A stretch of 64,000 nt of DNA from positions 1,116,001 to 1,180,000 of the forward strand of contig JAUIRK010000903.1 in NCBI GenBank assembly GCA_030549495.1. The letters run 5' to 3'. How positions within the stretch are numbered: position 1 is the first letter of the stretch; each line of letters opens with the position of its first letter. Origin of the DNA: Nectonema munidae (lineage: Eukaryota; Nematomorpha; Nectonematoida; Nectonematidae). Below the pieces are notes generated by a model. That model did not search any database and was not told the DNA's origin. It was given only the letters and a program-made list of their open reading frames with translations. Shown here one piece after another: positions 11,001-22,190 of the stretch. Made by a program: the position numbers and the translations under genes.

Positions 11001-12727
11001 CTAAGAAAAGAGTTTTTATCGAAAGAAGGAAATTTTTTTTTGAAAAACTTTAATATTATTGCACACTTTAAAACTCTAGCGCACTTTTTACCAATATCCC
11101 TAAGAAACTAATTATACCATATATATATTTTCCATAATGCCGTCATAAAATATTTACCATTTGGAGCCTTTTTCGCCAAAATATTATTTCTGTGTATTCT
11201 TCCAAGAAGAAATACTCAAAATTTTTTATTAAAATTAAAAAAATGTCAATAGAAATTACGCTTCTGTTATAATAGTTGTAGCATAAGTGCTTAACTTTGT
11301 CATTTTTGAAGATTTAAATTACTTACTCGTACAATTCTCAGAAAATTGGCCAAATCTATTCAAAAAATAAATGAATATGGTGAAGATAAGGATGGAATTT
11401 AATTTTGTATAAATCAATATAGGCATAATAGTATCAAATATTTCAGTGGAAACTTTAATTATGCATTGATTTTATTTTTAGTTAAAACAAATTTAAAATG
11501 AAAATGACAAATAATTTGTCTTTGTCAATCCAAACATTAAGTTCATTATTTTTTTCAAGTATCAAACAAAGAATAGCATTAGTATCAACATCAATAGGGT
11601 GGAACAATTTTAATTTTGGAATAATCTACTTTTATTTTTTAGCGTCAATTTTGGATGTTTTAATCAGATCCTCAGTTACTTTCAAGGAATTGGAAGTAAG
11701 GAAAGCCTACTTTATCTAGAATGATTTTTCATCTAGATAAAGTTCACTTTGACATTATGAAGCAAGTTTAAATTTTTGTTGAAGTAGCGAAGACAGTTTC
11801 ATTTTAAGATTTAACTTTTAAGATACTTTTATTAGGATTAAAAGATTTTCAATTTTAGACTTGTCATGAGGAGACGAAGTGTTGTTTGCTGAAGAGGTCA
11901 TGGATTTATGAACATCACTAAACTACGTTTTAGGATAGGAGTAGCTAGAAGAAAATTGGGGCTTAATATTGTTTAAATCCCTTTTAAGTTAAACGCAAGA
12001 GTTGTTTATATCCAGAAAATCAACATTTTTGAGGATAAGTTAAGTTGATTATTGAGTGTATTGAATCCATTTGATAGATATTCTCCAACATTGTCAATAT
12101 CAACGCCCAAATGACAAGTTTACAGCTGTCGGATTAAAGTGTATTGAGTTCACTGGATATATTTTCTTGAAGATTATAAATTTTATTTTGCAAGTTCGCA
12201 GCAATACGGATTAAATTTATCAATCATATAATCTTTTTCTTTAATAAAGTATACGTTTACTTTATTTATAATAAAATATCAATGAATCTAGAGATATTAT
12301 TGATTACAGATTTGATTTACAAAAAACACGATTCTTTTTCCATTATTATGAGTTAATATGTTGAATTCTCTTTAGAATTTTATTAAACTTACAATGAAGA
12401 ACTCAATGTTTTAAAGTCTGATGGAGTTGTGGAACTTAAAATTAATAAGTGTAAGATTAGGTAAATTCATAGAGAAGATTTAATTTAATTTGTAGAGGCA
12501 TTTATTTTGGTTGAGTACTACTTTTTCGTGATGTAATTCCAGAGTACGTATAGGAAAAAAATATTTGTTTTATTACCATTTCCAAAAAATTTTTGGGCAC
12601 TTTTCTAGTTTTTTCATATATTAAACCAGAAATTCTTTTGACACCACCTAATATTGCTAGCCTTCCTATTGCAGGTTTAGTTATTTCTTGAATATTATTC
12701 CTTAAAACTTTTCTATTTCTTTTAGCA
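11001..12727. other. Intergenic; possible weak antisense coding remains
   Basis: No gene is supported. The open frame 11498-11719 (plus) has no domain. Minus-strand pieces at 11700-12230 are rich in Leu/Asn/Lys heptad-like stretches but too broken to assign. Confidence 0.35.
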
Positions 12728-12927
12728 CCTCCTTTATTAGAGCCTCATGGTTGTTAGGGTGTACCTCTCAGCTTAACAGTTGAAGGTCAGGGGTTCGATC
12801 CCCAAGGCTCCCAACTCTAAAAACAAATTCACAAAAACTGTGATTAACCATCTTAAGCATAATGCGAGCATATAGCTTTACTCCTGAAAGTGCTTTGATA
12901 TCTCAAACCAACCAACCTCCTTTATTA
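12728..12927 (+). mobile_element. tRNA-derived SINE with 12-bp target-site duplication
   Basis: CCTCCTTTATTA occurs at 12728-12739 and again at 12916-12927, bracketing a 176-bp element. The head (12740-12815) is tRNA-like: GAGCC near the start pairs with GGCTC at 12808-12812. A degenerate A box (TGGTTGTTAGGGTG) precedes a perfect B box (GGTTCGATCC). The anticodon arm does not fold as a standard tRNA, so this is not a functional tRNA gene. The tail ends in AAACCAACCAA. Internal Pol III promoter, tail and target duplication are the diagnostic SINE features. The exact 12-bp duplication suggests a fairly recent insertion. Confidence 0.85.
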
Positions 12928-15900
12928 AGTACTTTTTCACCTTTGCCTCTACTAGTCATTTTATTGTGAAATTATTGAAATGAGAAAAAATAGATAGACC
13001 AGTTTAACAAATGGATTTTAGTCATTTATATAAGATTAACGTGAAAATCAGCTTATAATTTATAAAGAGGTAGACAATAGCAAATACTGTCAATTGTATT
13101 TGAATAGAATATAAAAGTACAAATTTCAGAGTTATGTTTAAAACATTAATATCCTTCTTTGTTCCATCTTAAAATGACGTTCCTTGATATTAGGTTCCAG
13201 TAAAAGTAATGTCTTGCAAACTTAAAAATTGACATAAGTGCAGATTGAACCTATTATTGTTAAACTTTTGAGTATAGCCCACTGTGATATCTGTGTCCCA
13301 AGTACTTAAAGTTATCTGCTATAATATAAAAATACAATTTGGAAAGCTAACAATTGTCCCTCAAAATTATTTTTAATAGCTTAAAATTTTAACAGATTAC
13401 CATTTTAAAATTTTTTTAAAATTCAAATAGTTGGTAAACATCAAGTTTAGCATCGAAAATTAGTGTTATAATAAGAATTGTATCATTTTTTAGCTGCAGA
13501 AATTCAAAAATAAGTTCTCAAATATTAGTTTTTACAAATTTTTGATTTTTTTCTAGTAAATTTAGTTAGTATAAATGTAACTTAAATATTAATTTTAAAT
13601 TTATACTAATTCGCAATAAATCAACTACTCATTTTTTAATTTTTAAGATCTTAATCAGATGCCACCCTCAGAAAGAATGTATTTTGAAAAATTATTTTAA
13701 TAGTGGAGTTTATGAGTTTCAGTAGACTATAATTAGGCCTTGATTTATATTACTTGTATTCAAAAGATGCATAATGTTTAAAAAGTCAGTAGGCCTCAAT
13801 TTGGACAACACTGGCTTAGAGTTTGTAGCTCATTTTTTTCCAAATATTTTAAACTTCAATTTCTATTTAAAAGGGCAAATTTAAATTCACATCATACATA
13901 TCAATTCCTAGACCAAAGTGAATATATTGGCCTGAGAGCCTTAATTTTGACAACACTGATCTAAATTGAATAATGAATCCTATTAAATAGATAAAAAATC
14001 ATTATTCTCGAAAGGCTTAATCTTCGATAAATTCATAAATCAGTTAGATGTGAAGCGTGTGATCAACTTGCAATTTAAAATCGCTATCTATAAGATACTG
14101 ATCTCTAATGGTGTTGTAATGGACACTACATTTAGTTCGTGGAAACTCTTTTTTTGCTAGTGTTGCTCACAGATGTAATTTTTTTTATTTTGACAGCGTT
14201 TGTTCAGGGTGAAAACAGATTATAGTAGAATTGATTAGGATAGTAAATATCACAATAAGAAATCTAGGAAATGTCATTGGATCTTAGACGGTATAGAACG
14301 TGAATCTTGAAAATGTTTAGCCGCATCTGTGAATCAATTGCCATTATATTTTACACCCTAATCACAATATTTCAGGTAGCTGGCGTTCCTCGAGTTTACT
14401 CTGATGAAGTAATAATCCATAAGCAAACTTTTTCAGTATCATAATTCTTTATATGAAATCATTAACATAATATATAAGAAAATATAATAAATGAATTGAG
14501 TTTAAAAACAGCCTCATCATTCTACCAACCGTGAATATTCAAAAAATGATAAACAGAAACACTGTGATTTTAATTTTCTGCTATCTTTCTAATATGCTTT
14601 ATCATTGCAAAGTGACCAGTAGTCATCCAGTATGCTGTCATTTCAGAAGCCTTGGTACCGTTTCTCCATAGCACAAATGCCTTTTGAAATCATTACTCAT
14701 ACTCATCAAACACTACTTCAAAGTTGTCTGAGAAGATATCCAGATGGGAGTCCAAGAAATGAACCTTCAGTGAAATGCGAAATCCATTTCAGTCTAACAT
14801 TTAAAAGTATTTTTGATGCTACCATTGCTGTTAATTGTTTTTTTGTTACACATAATTTTTTAATGCTATCAGTCGTATACCAGTACACAAGATTTTTTTC
14901 AATTTGAGTCAAAATCAGTGTTTAAAATAAACAGCAAAAATCTCAGCTTTTAAAGGCTTTTAATTTCCATTGAATCGAAACTTTTTTATATCTAATGGAT
15001 GGAATCTGTTATATTGTATATTTTAAAACTTGAATATTTAAAAAAAACTTTAATTTAAATTCTCTTTTTATTACGTATACACGAGAAACAACAATATTTT
15101 TTCAAACCTGAATACATTTCCATTAATATTACGATGAATTTTATACCTATAAGTTCCATATTGTCTTATGGAGATGTTCAAATGATCCTTATTTAGCATC
15201 AAACCTTTTAAACTTATTTTTAAAGAGTCAATAGCTACTCTACAGTATCATGCTTTTGCGATGAATATTCAGAAAGAACATCGATGTTATTGCGAAAGCA
15301 AACATGGTCTTCAACTCGAAAAACATTTGTATAGCAACATTTCACTGCGAAAAATAAGTTATTCGAACTCCGTAGCCTTGATGCCAACGCTTCTGCCCTC
15401 TTTTGTGGGGGGGGGGGGGACTGATAGACCATTTGATGTAAATAATTTCAATTTATTGCCTAAGATAAAACCAAAAAGCTCTTTCATCTTCAAAACTGTA
15501 GGCTGTCAAAAAACGAATTGTGTATTTGAAATGAGCATTAAAAATTACACTAAGTACATATGCATGATGAAAAATATTTCTATAGATTCACTTATTTCTT
15601 CGCTTTTCAAAAAATATTAGCGCTCTCAATGCCAGGAGTAGTGACGGGTAAAAATTTTAGTGACCGACTAACCCCGTATTTAAATTTGTAAAATTTTTAA
15701 AAGGAAAACATTTTTACGTAGCAACAAAGAAATTGACTTATGTGATGAAAACTTCTCCAACCCTTATTCTATTAGAAGTAAAAGGAAACTGCTTTTAGTG
15801 CATTTCTTGTTTTTTTTATATGAGAACAAAGAGAAAGGCAAATTTTAAAATCGCTTAGCTTGATTTTATTTTCAAATTATAATATAACTAGAAATTGTAA

Positions 15901-15974
15901 GTTCTCTTTTATTCGATAATCATCACTGAGCGTACACTGTGTGAAATATGAAAATGGATAAACAAATTATATAT
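12928..15974. other. Intergenic; two hAT-like termini and a G-run
   Basis: No gene is supported. At about 13786-13812 and 13936-13962 two similar stretches end in TTGGACAACACTG and TTTTGACAACACTG. Reverse-complemented these read CAGTGTTGTC..., like hAT ends, and both have the same orientation. At 15407-15419 there is a run of 13 G, unusual in this composition. Overlapping open frames at 14632-14912 and 15235-15620 have no recognised domain. Confidence 0.4.
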
Positions 15975-16078
15975 TGATTGCAACAATAACACTTTTGATT
16001 GGTAAAATCACATTATCGATTGCAAAATTGACACTACTGATTTCCAGAATGACACTATTGATCGAAAAACTACAATAT
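15975..16078. repeat. Degenerate tandem repeat, about 21 bp x 5
   Basis: Five successive units follow the pattern TTGATTGCAAAATGACACT with variations: GATTGCAACAATAACACT, GATTGGTAAAATCACAT, GATTGCAAAATTGACACT, GATTTCCAGAATGACACT and GATCGAAAAACTACAAT. Units are 20-22 bp and quite diverged. Confidence 0.65.
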
Positions 16079-17026
16079 ACTACTTTAAGATATATCTTTA
16101 GTTATGAAGGAGTCACTCATATTTAGGTTACTCCAACTTCTCCAAAATCCAGTGACCCAATGAGTTTGAACTTTGCAACCTTTATTACAAGGTCATTATA
16201 ATGACTTTTAAGAAGGTGTGATTGCGTGTTTTTAACGTAAATAATATCACTTTTATTGTAATATTCAGGCACTTTTATATTGGAATGAACTGCATGTGAT
16301 CTTCTATTCCAAGTGTTCCTAACCGTCATTAATCATAAGCATTTCAATTCCTTGTCAATTTTATTTTCTAAAAGCAAATTTAAAATTGAGAAATGACTGC
16401 ACAGTTTGCGTGCTGGCAATTTGTCTACTGACACTGCCTAACCGAGACTTTTACTAATCTAGTAAGAGGTATATTCTCTTGGTTTTGTTCAAATCATGTA
16501 TTTGGGCACAGTTGTCAAAGCTACTTGCAAATCATCTTACACAACACAATTCTCCACTACTCGCATGTATAAAAACGAGTACCCGAAAAGAAACTCATAG
16601 ACCTCACTCATCTACTTGATTCGCATACCCCCAAGTGGCATGTGTAGACGATTGATATACATAATACCAGAGCGCGTGTTATTTTGGCTGCCCAAAGTTC
16701 AAATAACTTTTCAAAATGCCCAAAACTAAATAATACAGACACACGTTTACAAAATATGAAAACGAACTGAAGAAACGATTATTACACTATTTTATAAGTC
16801 AAAATTCAACGTTCTTTTGTGAATAATTTTAGCGCCTCAATTTTTTGCTCCCTATCGGATACCACTTTGCCGCTGCATTATTTCGTCTCTGGTGTACGCA
16901 CGGTTAAGAACCCCTGATCTATTCTGTTAACCCCCAGATAAGCGCAGTGCCGCATTTACAAATTATATATGTTAAATGTTTTCTTCCCATTGCCTTGATC
17001 TTCTTTAATTTCTTTCAGCTTAAAAA
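16079..17026 (+). other. HDAC8-like gene upstream region
   Basis: Intergenic and probable 5' untranslated sequence. GGTTAAGAACCCCTG ending at 16915 reads, in reverse complement, as a hAT-type terminus (CAGGGGTTCTTAACC), so an old MITE may end here. Just before the HDAC start a pyrimidine tract TTTAATTTCTTTCAG (AG at 17017-17018) looks like a 3' splice or trans-splice acceptor, which would put the last 5' UTR exon at 17019. No TATA element could be assigned with confidence. Confidence 0.5.
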
Positions 17027-18187
17027 ATGGACAAATTTTTCTTCCTTGATAACCTCGTTCAGTTGAGCCAATTTTGTTATGGAGCTGAGCACCCTTTGGA
17101 TGTTGAGTCTCGTTACAGTCTTTTGTCATCTCTACTTCGAGTGTACCGCCTTTATCAGTACATCTTTTTCATTGCTCCCAGCCAAGCAACGATTGAAGAA
17201 ATGTCTGCATTCCACGAGAAGGACTACTTAGATTTTTTACAAAGACACAACTACGACATTCAAGCAGTAGATGCGATTGAAGAGAACGTCTTTGAAGAGA
17301 ATTTGCGCAGATTCAATCTCGATGAAGGCAGTGATTGTCGCTTTTGCAGGGGAATCTTCGAGTTTTGCTCCCTCTACGCCGGTTCCACTTTGAAAGCTGC
17401 GCGCATTTTAAACGCGTACAACGGAAGTGACGTGGTCGCTTTTAACTGGGGCGGAGGAGGTCATCATGCTAAGCCAGGGTCGGCTGCTGGCTATTGCTTC
17501 GTCAACGACGTTATTTTGGGCGTAAATGAACTGCTCAAAGTTTACCCACGCATTTTATACATCGATATTGACGTGCATCATGGAGATGAAGTTGAAAGGG
17601 CGTTCTTTTCTTCCAATAGAGTGTTCACTCTCTCAATACACTGCTTCCAAGACAACTTTTATCCTGGTACGGGCGACATATGTGATGTTGGTGTAGGTTC
17701 TGGAAAGTATTACGCATTTAACATTCCACTAAAACGCGGAGTCACAGACGAATCATACACTTTGTTGTTTGAGCACGCATTCAAAACCATCATTTCAGCG
17801 TTCTCGCCCAACTGTATTGTCATGCTATGCGAAGCAGATTGCCTAGCGCATGATCCTAAGGGAGCGTTTAATCTTACTTTGGATATTTACCCGCCAATCT
17901 TTAAACTCGTTAAGAGTGCTCTCGTACCGCTTCTGATTCTAGGCGGAGGTGGCTATAATAGCGTTAATGTTGCCAAAGCCTGGACTTATATCACTGCCAT
18001 TCTTTTGGGAAAAGACGATGATTTGCCGAAGGACATTCCAGATCATGAATATATTCAATCCTATGCTCCATCATATCAATTAGGCATTATTCCTGACTCC
18101 GAATTACCAGATGAAAATTCACCTGAGCATATCAATTTCATTTTCGAACAAATTGATCTCCTTGCAGATCGCTTAAACATGTCATGA
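17027..18187 (+). CDS. HDAC8: HDAC8-like class I histone deacetylase
   Basis: A 386-aa zinc-dependent lysine deacetylase removing acetyl groups from histones or other proteins; HDAC8 proteins are about 375-390 aa and act alone rather than in Sin3/NuRD complexes. The start is set by an in-frame TAA at 17021 directly before AAAAAATGG. Recognisable parts: Asp103 in SDC (HDAC8 Asp101 equivalent), the catalytic His pair HH at 146-147 in GGGGHHAKP, zinc ligands Asp182 and His184 in DIDVHHGD, PGTGD at 213-217, zinc ligand Asp271, GGGGY with the transition-state Tyr at 310, and the C-terminal IPDHEYIQSYAPSYQL, which resembles HDAC8 more than HDAC1-3. Oddities: the usual LGAD is CEAD (Glu269 for Gly), HHGDG is HHGDE (Glu188), and Lys278 replaces the HDAC8 Met274 position. 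No intron interrupts the coding region, and a possible acceptor lies just upstream. HDAC8 is the best fit; another divergent class I member is possible. Confidence 0.93.
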   Translation: MDKFFFLDNLVQLSQFCYGAEHPLDVESRYSLLSSLLRVYRLYQYIFFIAPSQATIEEMSAFHEKDYLDFLQRHNYDIQAVDAIEENVFEENLRRFNLDEGSDCRFCRGIFEFCSLYAGSTLKAARILNAYNGSDVVAFNWGGGGHHAKPGSAAGYCFVNDVILGVNELLKVYPRILYIDIDVHHGDEVERAFFSSNRVFTLSIHCFQDNFYPGTGDICDVGVGSGKYYAFNIPLKRGVTDESYTLLFEHAFKTIISAFSPNCIVMLCEADCLAHDPKGAFNLTLDIYPPIFKLVKSALVPLLILGGGGYNSVNVAKAWTYITAILLGKDDDLPKDIPDHEYIQSYAPSYQLGIIPDSELPDENSPEHINFIFEQIDLLADRLNMS

Positions 18188-19334
18188 AAAAAACACATTT
18201 AACAAATGTTGAATTTTTATTAACTTTTCATGTATTTATTTATCGTACTTAAAAATCTTTTTTATAATTTTTTTAATTTTTGCCCAATTTATTTCACATT
18301 AAGAGCTCCCTCCTTTAAAATTACTTCCTTATACCTGATTTGGGGTTTGCTAAAATAATAAATTATTTAAAAAACATTAATTCTAATAATATATGTGTTA
18401 TAAGGGCTCTTGTTCAAATTACTGTCTCTGATCAAATATAGCTCAAATTTGCATTATTATATTAATGAAGTGGAAATTAATGAAGAAATAGATTTTAAAT
18501 ATTCTTTCTAAGACATAACCTTAAAACAAGAAGAGTAATATGGAAAGTCTACTCACAAACAAAACAAGTCTAACAAATAATATAAAAAAGATATAGAATT
18601 GAGAGAATTCAAAATTAGTGGGGAGGGTGAAACTCTACTACCCTTTGTATTGGGTGCAACTACCCTGCATAACTATTTTTATACATTGACACGAACACAA
18701 GAGCGAAATAATTTTTGCCAAGATGAACTGTAGTGTTATCAAGAGTAGCGTATTTTGTCATTTTTTTGATTCAGTCACAGTCGTGGATTATTTAACTTCC
18801 TTTATCAATCGAATTGTGGTATACAAAATATTCTATTGATGTAGTCAATCGAGTGGACATCCGCTGTTTCAGTTACAACTTTAATTTATGCCATATTTTA
18901 TATATATCACGGGCGTACGCTTAAATAAGTGATAGAATTATCAGTATGATATACATGTAAACGTATTCAACTAATGTTGCCATATGGACAAAAAACAAAA
19001 AAAGTTTTTGTTGTTAGCCCCTAGGTTGCACTATCTCGTTAGTGTAATCTATCAGTTCAAAAATAGAAAACAATTTTTATTTGAACTCAGAAAGTATATC
19101 CATCGTTCGAAAATACTCACAGGGAAAAACAATTTTTTGTTATCACGTAAATGAAAATATTTCACCAATTCATCAAATCTTCTGAGGTTTAGAGTACACT
19201 ACAGCTCTGCACGATAAAGGATTAAACATGAGTAAGTTCTATAAAAACGTATAATTTAGACTAAATTTTATTTTATATGGAATTATTAATAATAATGGAT
19301 GAAGTATTTTAATTGTAGTCTTTACCCTTTCAAC
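18188..19334. other. HDAC 3' flank and intergenic DNA
   Basis: Begins with the 3' untranslated region. Several AATAAA-like sites occur, for example near 18353. Beyond about 18400 no gene or repeat was recognised. A patch at 18610-18665 with CTACTACCCTTT and CAACTACCCTG is slightly GC-richer but unassigned. Confidence 0.5.
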
Positions 19335-19387
19335 TACCCAGTAAAAATTCCCAGTAAAAAATCTCAGTAATAATGCCAGTAAAATAG
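19335..19387 (+). repeat. Short tandem repeat of CCAGTAAAAA-like units
   Basis: Four successive units of about 13-15 bp share the core CAGTAA (CCCAGTAAAAATT, CCCAGTAAAAAAT, CTCAGTAATAATG, CCAGTAAAAT), followed by a diverged AGTAAAAATC near 19400. Confidence 0.55.
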
Positions 19388-19440
19388 ATTTTTACTCACG
19401 AAGTAAAAATCTTCTGTTTTAAGTTATATGAAAATTCGGT

Positions 19441-19965
19441 ATCCGGGCATTTAGGGGAACAAAAAATTTATCAAACAGACATTTGGCCGAATGGAAATTT
19501 TAACGACGGGTATTTCACCGAAAATTTAAATACAATTTGACATTTTTCCAAACTTCTCCAACCAATAAAATAATAATTATTGTCATATCATAACTATAAT
19601 AAATATGCATATAAAAATATAGGCGTGATATCTATAACACATTTGTCGTGTAGCTTTAAGTAGATAAAATTATTTACTTTGTGTGTAGAAGTTAGGAATA
19701 ATAAAGAAAGCAAAAATTACGCTCAAGATTTGTGATCAGTCATAACAGATTTGGCAAGGTAACTTCGAGTAGGCAAGTTATTCATCACACAATTTGTGTA
19801 TAGAAGTTTAGAATAGAAAAAGAAAACAAAATTACGTTGCATATTTGTATTAGCACCAAACTTACTGAGCAACGTCTACAAAAATTCTCAAATTGTATGT
19901 ACATTTTCGGTGAAATGTCCATTCGACCAAATGTCCATTCGGGTAAATGTTTGGCCACGTAACTT
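19441..19965. mobile_element. MITE with inverted arms and internal direct repeats
   Basis: The left arm (about 19465-19540) contains GACATTTGGCCGAATGG and TATTTCACCGAAAATTT. The right arm (about 19889-19960) contains the reverse complement of the same words (TTTTCGGTGAAATGTCC, TTCGACCAAATGTCCATTC). Arms of this ATTTGG/TTCGG type are common in animal MITEs. Inside, about 60 bp starting GTGTAGAAGTTAGGAATA at 19682 is repeated directly at about 19797 with roughly 75-80% identity. There is no coding capacity; the minus-strand frame 19785-19973 is part of the repeat. No target duplication was found. Confidence 0.7.
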
Positions 19966-21086
19966 TCATTCAAAAAGAAAGCATACGCTTAATTTTCGAA
20001 CATCAATGCTTGAGAGAGTTAAATGCGAGGACTTGAAAAACAAAATAAATTTTTTTGGAAAAATATCCTGAAATATAACATAATTAAGGAGTTGTAGTCA
20101 GACATTTTATTTCCAACCATGACTCCTATTCCTATTCTATCTTTTACGAGACTTTAACTCTTAGTTTTTCAAAACCTCTGTCTCTGAAACTTTTTCGTTA
20201 TAAACAATTAAAAAATCGGCTACATCAATATTAGTTCGGGAGACGTACTTTGAATTCGAATATTTGAAAATTCGTATTTCAGATAATAAATCAATCTTTT
20301 ATTGTACTTCATAGCATTGGTAAAGTAACATCGCCCTACACTTTAAATAATGCATGGTATGATATTTTTAGAAGCCATTACTCGTAATGAACGAGTTATT
20401 TCTTCATTTAAAAGTATGTCAGCGTTGTTTTGTTCATGTTAAAAAGGAAGGTTTTTTTAATTAAAAAAACGACAAATTATTTCTTTTATGAGAGTAAATA
20501 TGTAGTCATCCATCTTTTCAGTGGGTTAAAGCCAGCACTATCAAGCCTTCTCTTTCAAAAGACAAACCAGTTTGAATTACACATAAAAAATACTCCAAAA
20601 GTTCACATAAATTCACAGACTATTTTAAGAATGAATGCTCAAATTGCAATTATGTTTAAAGTGATGATAAAACGAAATAAGATGATTGTGCGTCTTAAAG
20701 ATGCTTCTCAAAGATCTTGTAAAAAATTTTTTATTTAGAAGTGAATGTTTAATTTTTAATTATAATTGCTAATTAATTATTATCCGTGCAATTGAGTTGT
20801 TTAATCATATAATTATGTCAGAGCGAAATTAATATCTAAACTACCGATGCTAGTTTATTAACTAATTAAATAAAGATGAATCCAGAAGTTTTTTGTACAA
20901 GCTCACAAAAGAAAAAAAGTGATTTCAATTGTTTTCAAATAATCCCTCTATCGTTTTTTTTTCATCATTATTATAAAAATTTGTTAAATATCTTTGGTTC
21001 TTTTTATTTTTTAAGTTTCTTGAAAGTTTATTACTTGAGAATATTGTCTATTCTTTCAAAAAGGCCTCAATAATTAATTGTTGTTG
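19966..21086. other. Intergenic, upstream of BCKDHB
   Basis: No gene is supported. Open frames at 20430-20738 and 20876-21073 (plus) lack recognisable domains. TCTATTCTTTCAAAAAG, ending near 21063, is a weak acceptor-like tract before the BCKDHB start. Confidence 0.45.
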
Positions 21087-22190
21087 ATGCGCTTGAAACT
21101 TTTGCAAAAATTCATTTCCGGTCCACTTCTCAATCGCGAGTATGCAAGCAACGCCCATTTTACTTTTTTTCCCTCAAAAGAAACAGAGAGCCAAAATGGT
21201 GCCGATGTGAAGCGGATGAATTTTTTGCAGGCAATCAACAATACTCTGGACACAGCACTCAGCACGCGAGAAAATTGCATCGTCTTTGGGGAGGACGTTG
21301 GATTTGGCGGAGTTTTCCGATGCACCTTGAACCTGCAAGACAAATACGGAAAGGAGCGAGTCTTCAACACACCACTCTCCGAACAAGGCATCGTTGGATT
21401 TGCGGTTGGGGCTGCGGTTGCCGGTTGCAAAGCGATAGCAGAAGTTCAGTTCGCCGACTACATCTTTCCTGCTTTCGATCAGATTGTGAATGAGTGTGCC
21501 AAATATCGGTATCGCTCTGCCTCTTCTTTTGACTGTGGAGGCGTCGTGATTAGGTCAGCATGTGGCGCTCAAGGTCACGGCGGTCTGTACCATTCTCAAA
21601 GTAATGAGGCCTTCTTCACACATGTTCCCGGCATCAAAGTCATCATTCCACGTGGTCCAGTTCAAGCGAAGGGTTTGTTGCTATCAGCCATCGCAGATGA
21701 AAATCCTTGCATATTTTTTGAAAGCAAAATCTTGTATAGAGCGGCTGTAGAAAATGTTTCACTGCAGTACTACGAGATCCCTTTGAGCAAAGCGGATGTG
21801 GTTAAGCGTGGCAAGGATGTAACCTTGGTTTCTTGGGGCACGCAACTTCATGTTTTATTGGAAGTTGCTCATTTCCTCGAAAGTCTGAAGCCCGATCCCA
21901 TTTCCGCTGAAGTGATTGACTTGCAAACAGTGCACCCTTGGGATACGCGCACAGTTTGTGATAGCGTGTGCAAAACAGGCCGTTTACTTATCTCTCACGA
22001 AGCTCCGCTCTCCTCCGGTTTTGGAGCGGAGGTTGCTGCCTTCGTGCAGAACGAATGCTTCTTGAATCTTGAAGCGCCGATTCAGCGCGTCTGTGGCTAC
22101 GACACTCCCTTTCCCATGATCTTTGAAAGATTTTATCTACCTAGTAAATGGAAGTGCATTGAACGCATTCAAAAAATGATGCAATTTTAG
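21087..22190 (+). CDS. BCKDHB: 2-oxoisovalerate dehydrogenase subunit beta, mitochondrial
   Basis: The E1-beta subunit of the branched-chain alpha-keto acid dehydrogenase complex, which with E1-alpha decarboxylates the keto acids of Val, Leu and Ile using thiamine diphosphate in the mitochondrial matrix. The 367-aa protein is close to the usual 370-390. The ATG at 21087 is the first after an in-frame TAA at 21075. The N-terminus ([20 protein letters not shown]) is basic and lacks acids for 17 residues, as in a mitochondrial presequence. The transketolase-type pyrimidine-binding domain spans about 44-220, with the cofactor glutamate in [14 protein letters not shown] (Glu69), [25 protein letters not shown] and YHSQS with His169. 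The transketolase C-terminal domain spans about 235-360, with ISHEAP (His304) and GYDTPFP. The coding region is uninterrupted and looks functional. It is near-colinear with animal BCKDHB, so assignment is firm. Confidence 0.97.
   Translation: MRLKLLQKFISGPLLNREYASNAHFTFFPSKETESQNGADVKRMNFLQAINNTLDTALSTRENCIVFGEDVGFGGVFRCTLNLQDKYGKERVFNTPLSEQGIVGFAVGAAVAGCKAIAEVQFADYIFPAFDQIVNECAKYRYRSASSFDCGGVVIRSACGAQGHGGLYHSQSNEAFFTHVPGIKVIIPRGPVQAKGLLLSAIADENPCIFFESKILYRAAVENVSLQYYEIPLSKADVVKRGKDVTLVSWGTQLHVLLEVAHFLESLKPDPISAEVIDLQTVHPWDTRTVCDSVCKTGRLLISHEAPLSSGFGAEVAAFVQNECFLNLEAPIQRVCGYDTPFPMIFERFYLPSKWKCIERIQKMMQF

Noticed and set aside
12740-12815. tRNA gene
   Set aside because: The B box is perfect, but the anticodon arm and part of the T stem do not pair, and the unit sits inside a 176-bp SINE with target duplication.
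21078-21086. BCKDHB start nine bases upstream of the chosen ATG
   Set aside because: Those three codons are TTG. The first ATG is at 21087, after an in-frame TAA at 21075.
21074-21750. Several small frames overlapping the first part of BCKDHB on both strands
   Set aside because: Shadows of the BCKDHB coding sequence in other frames.
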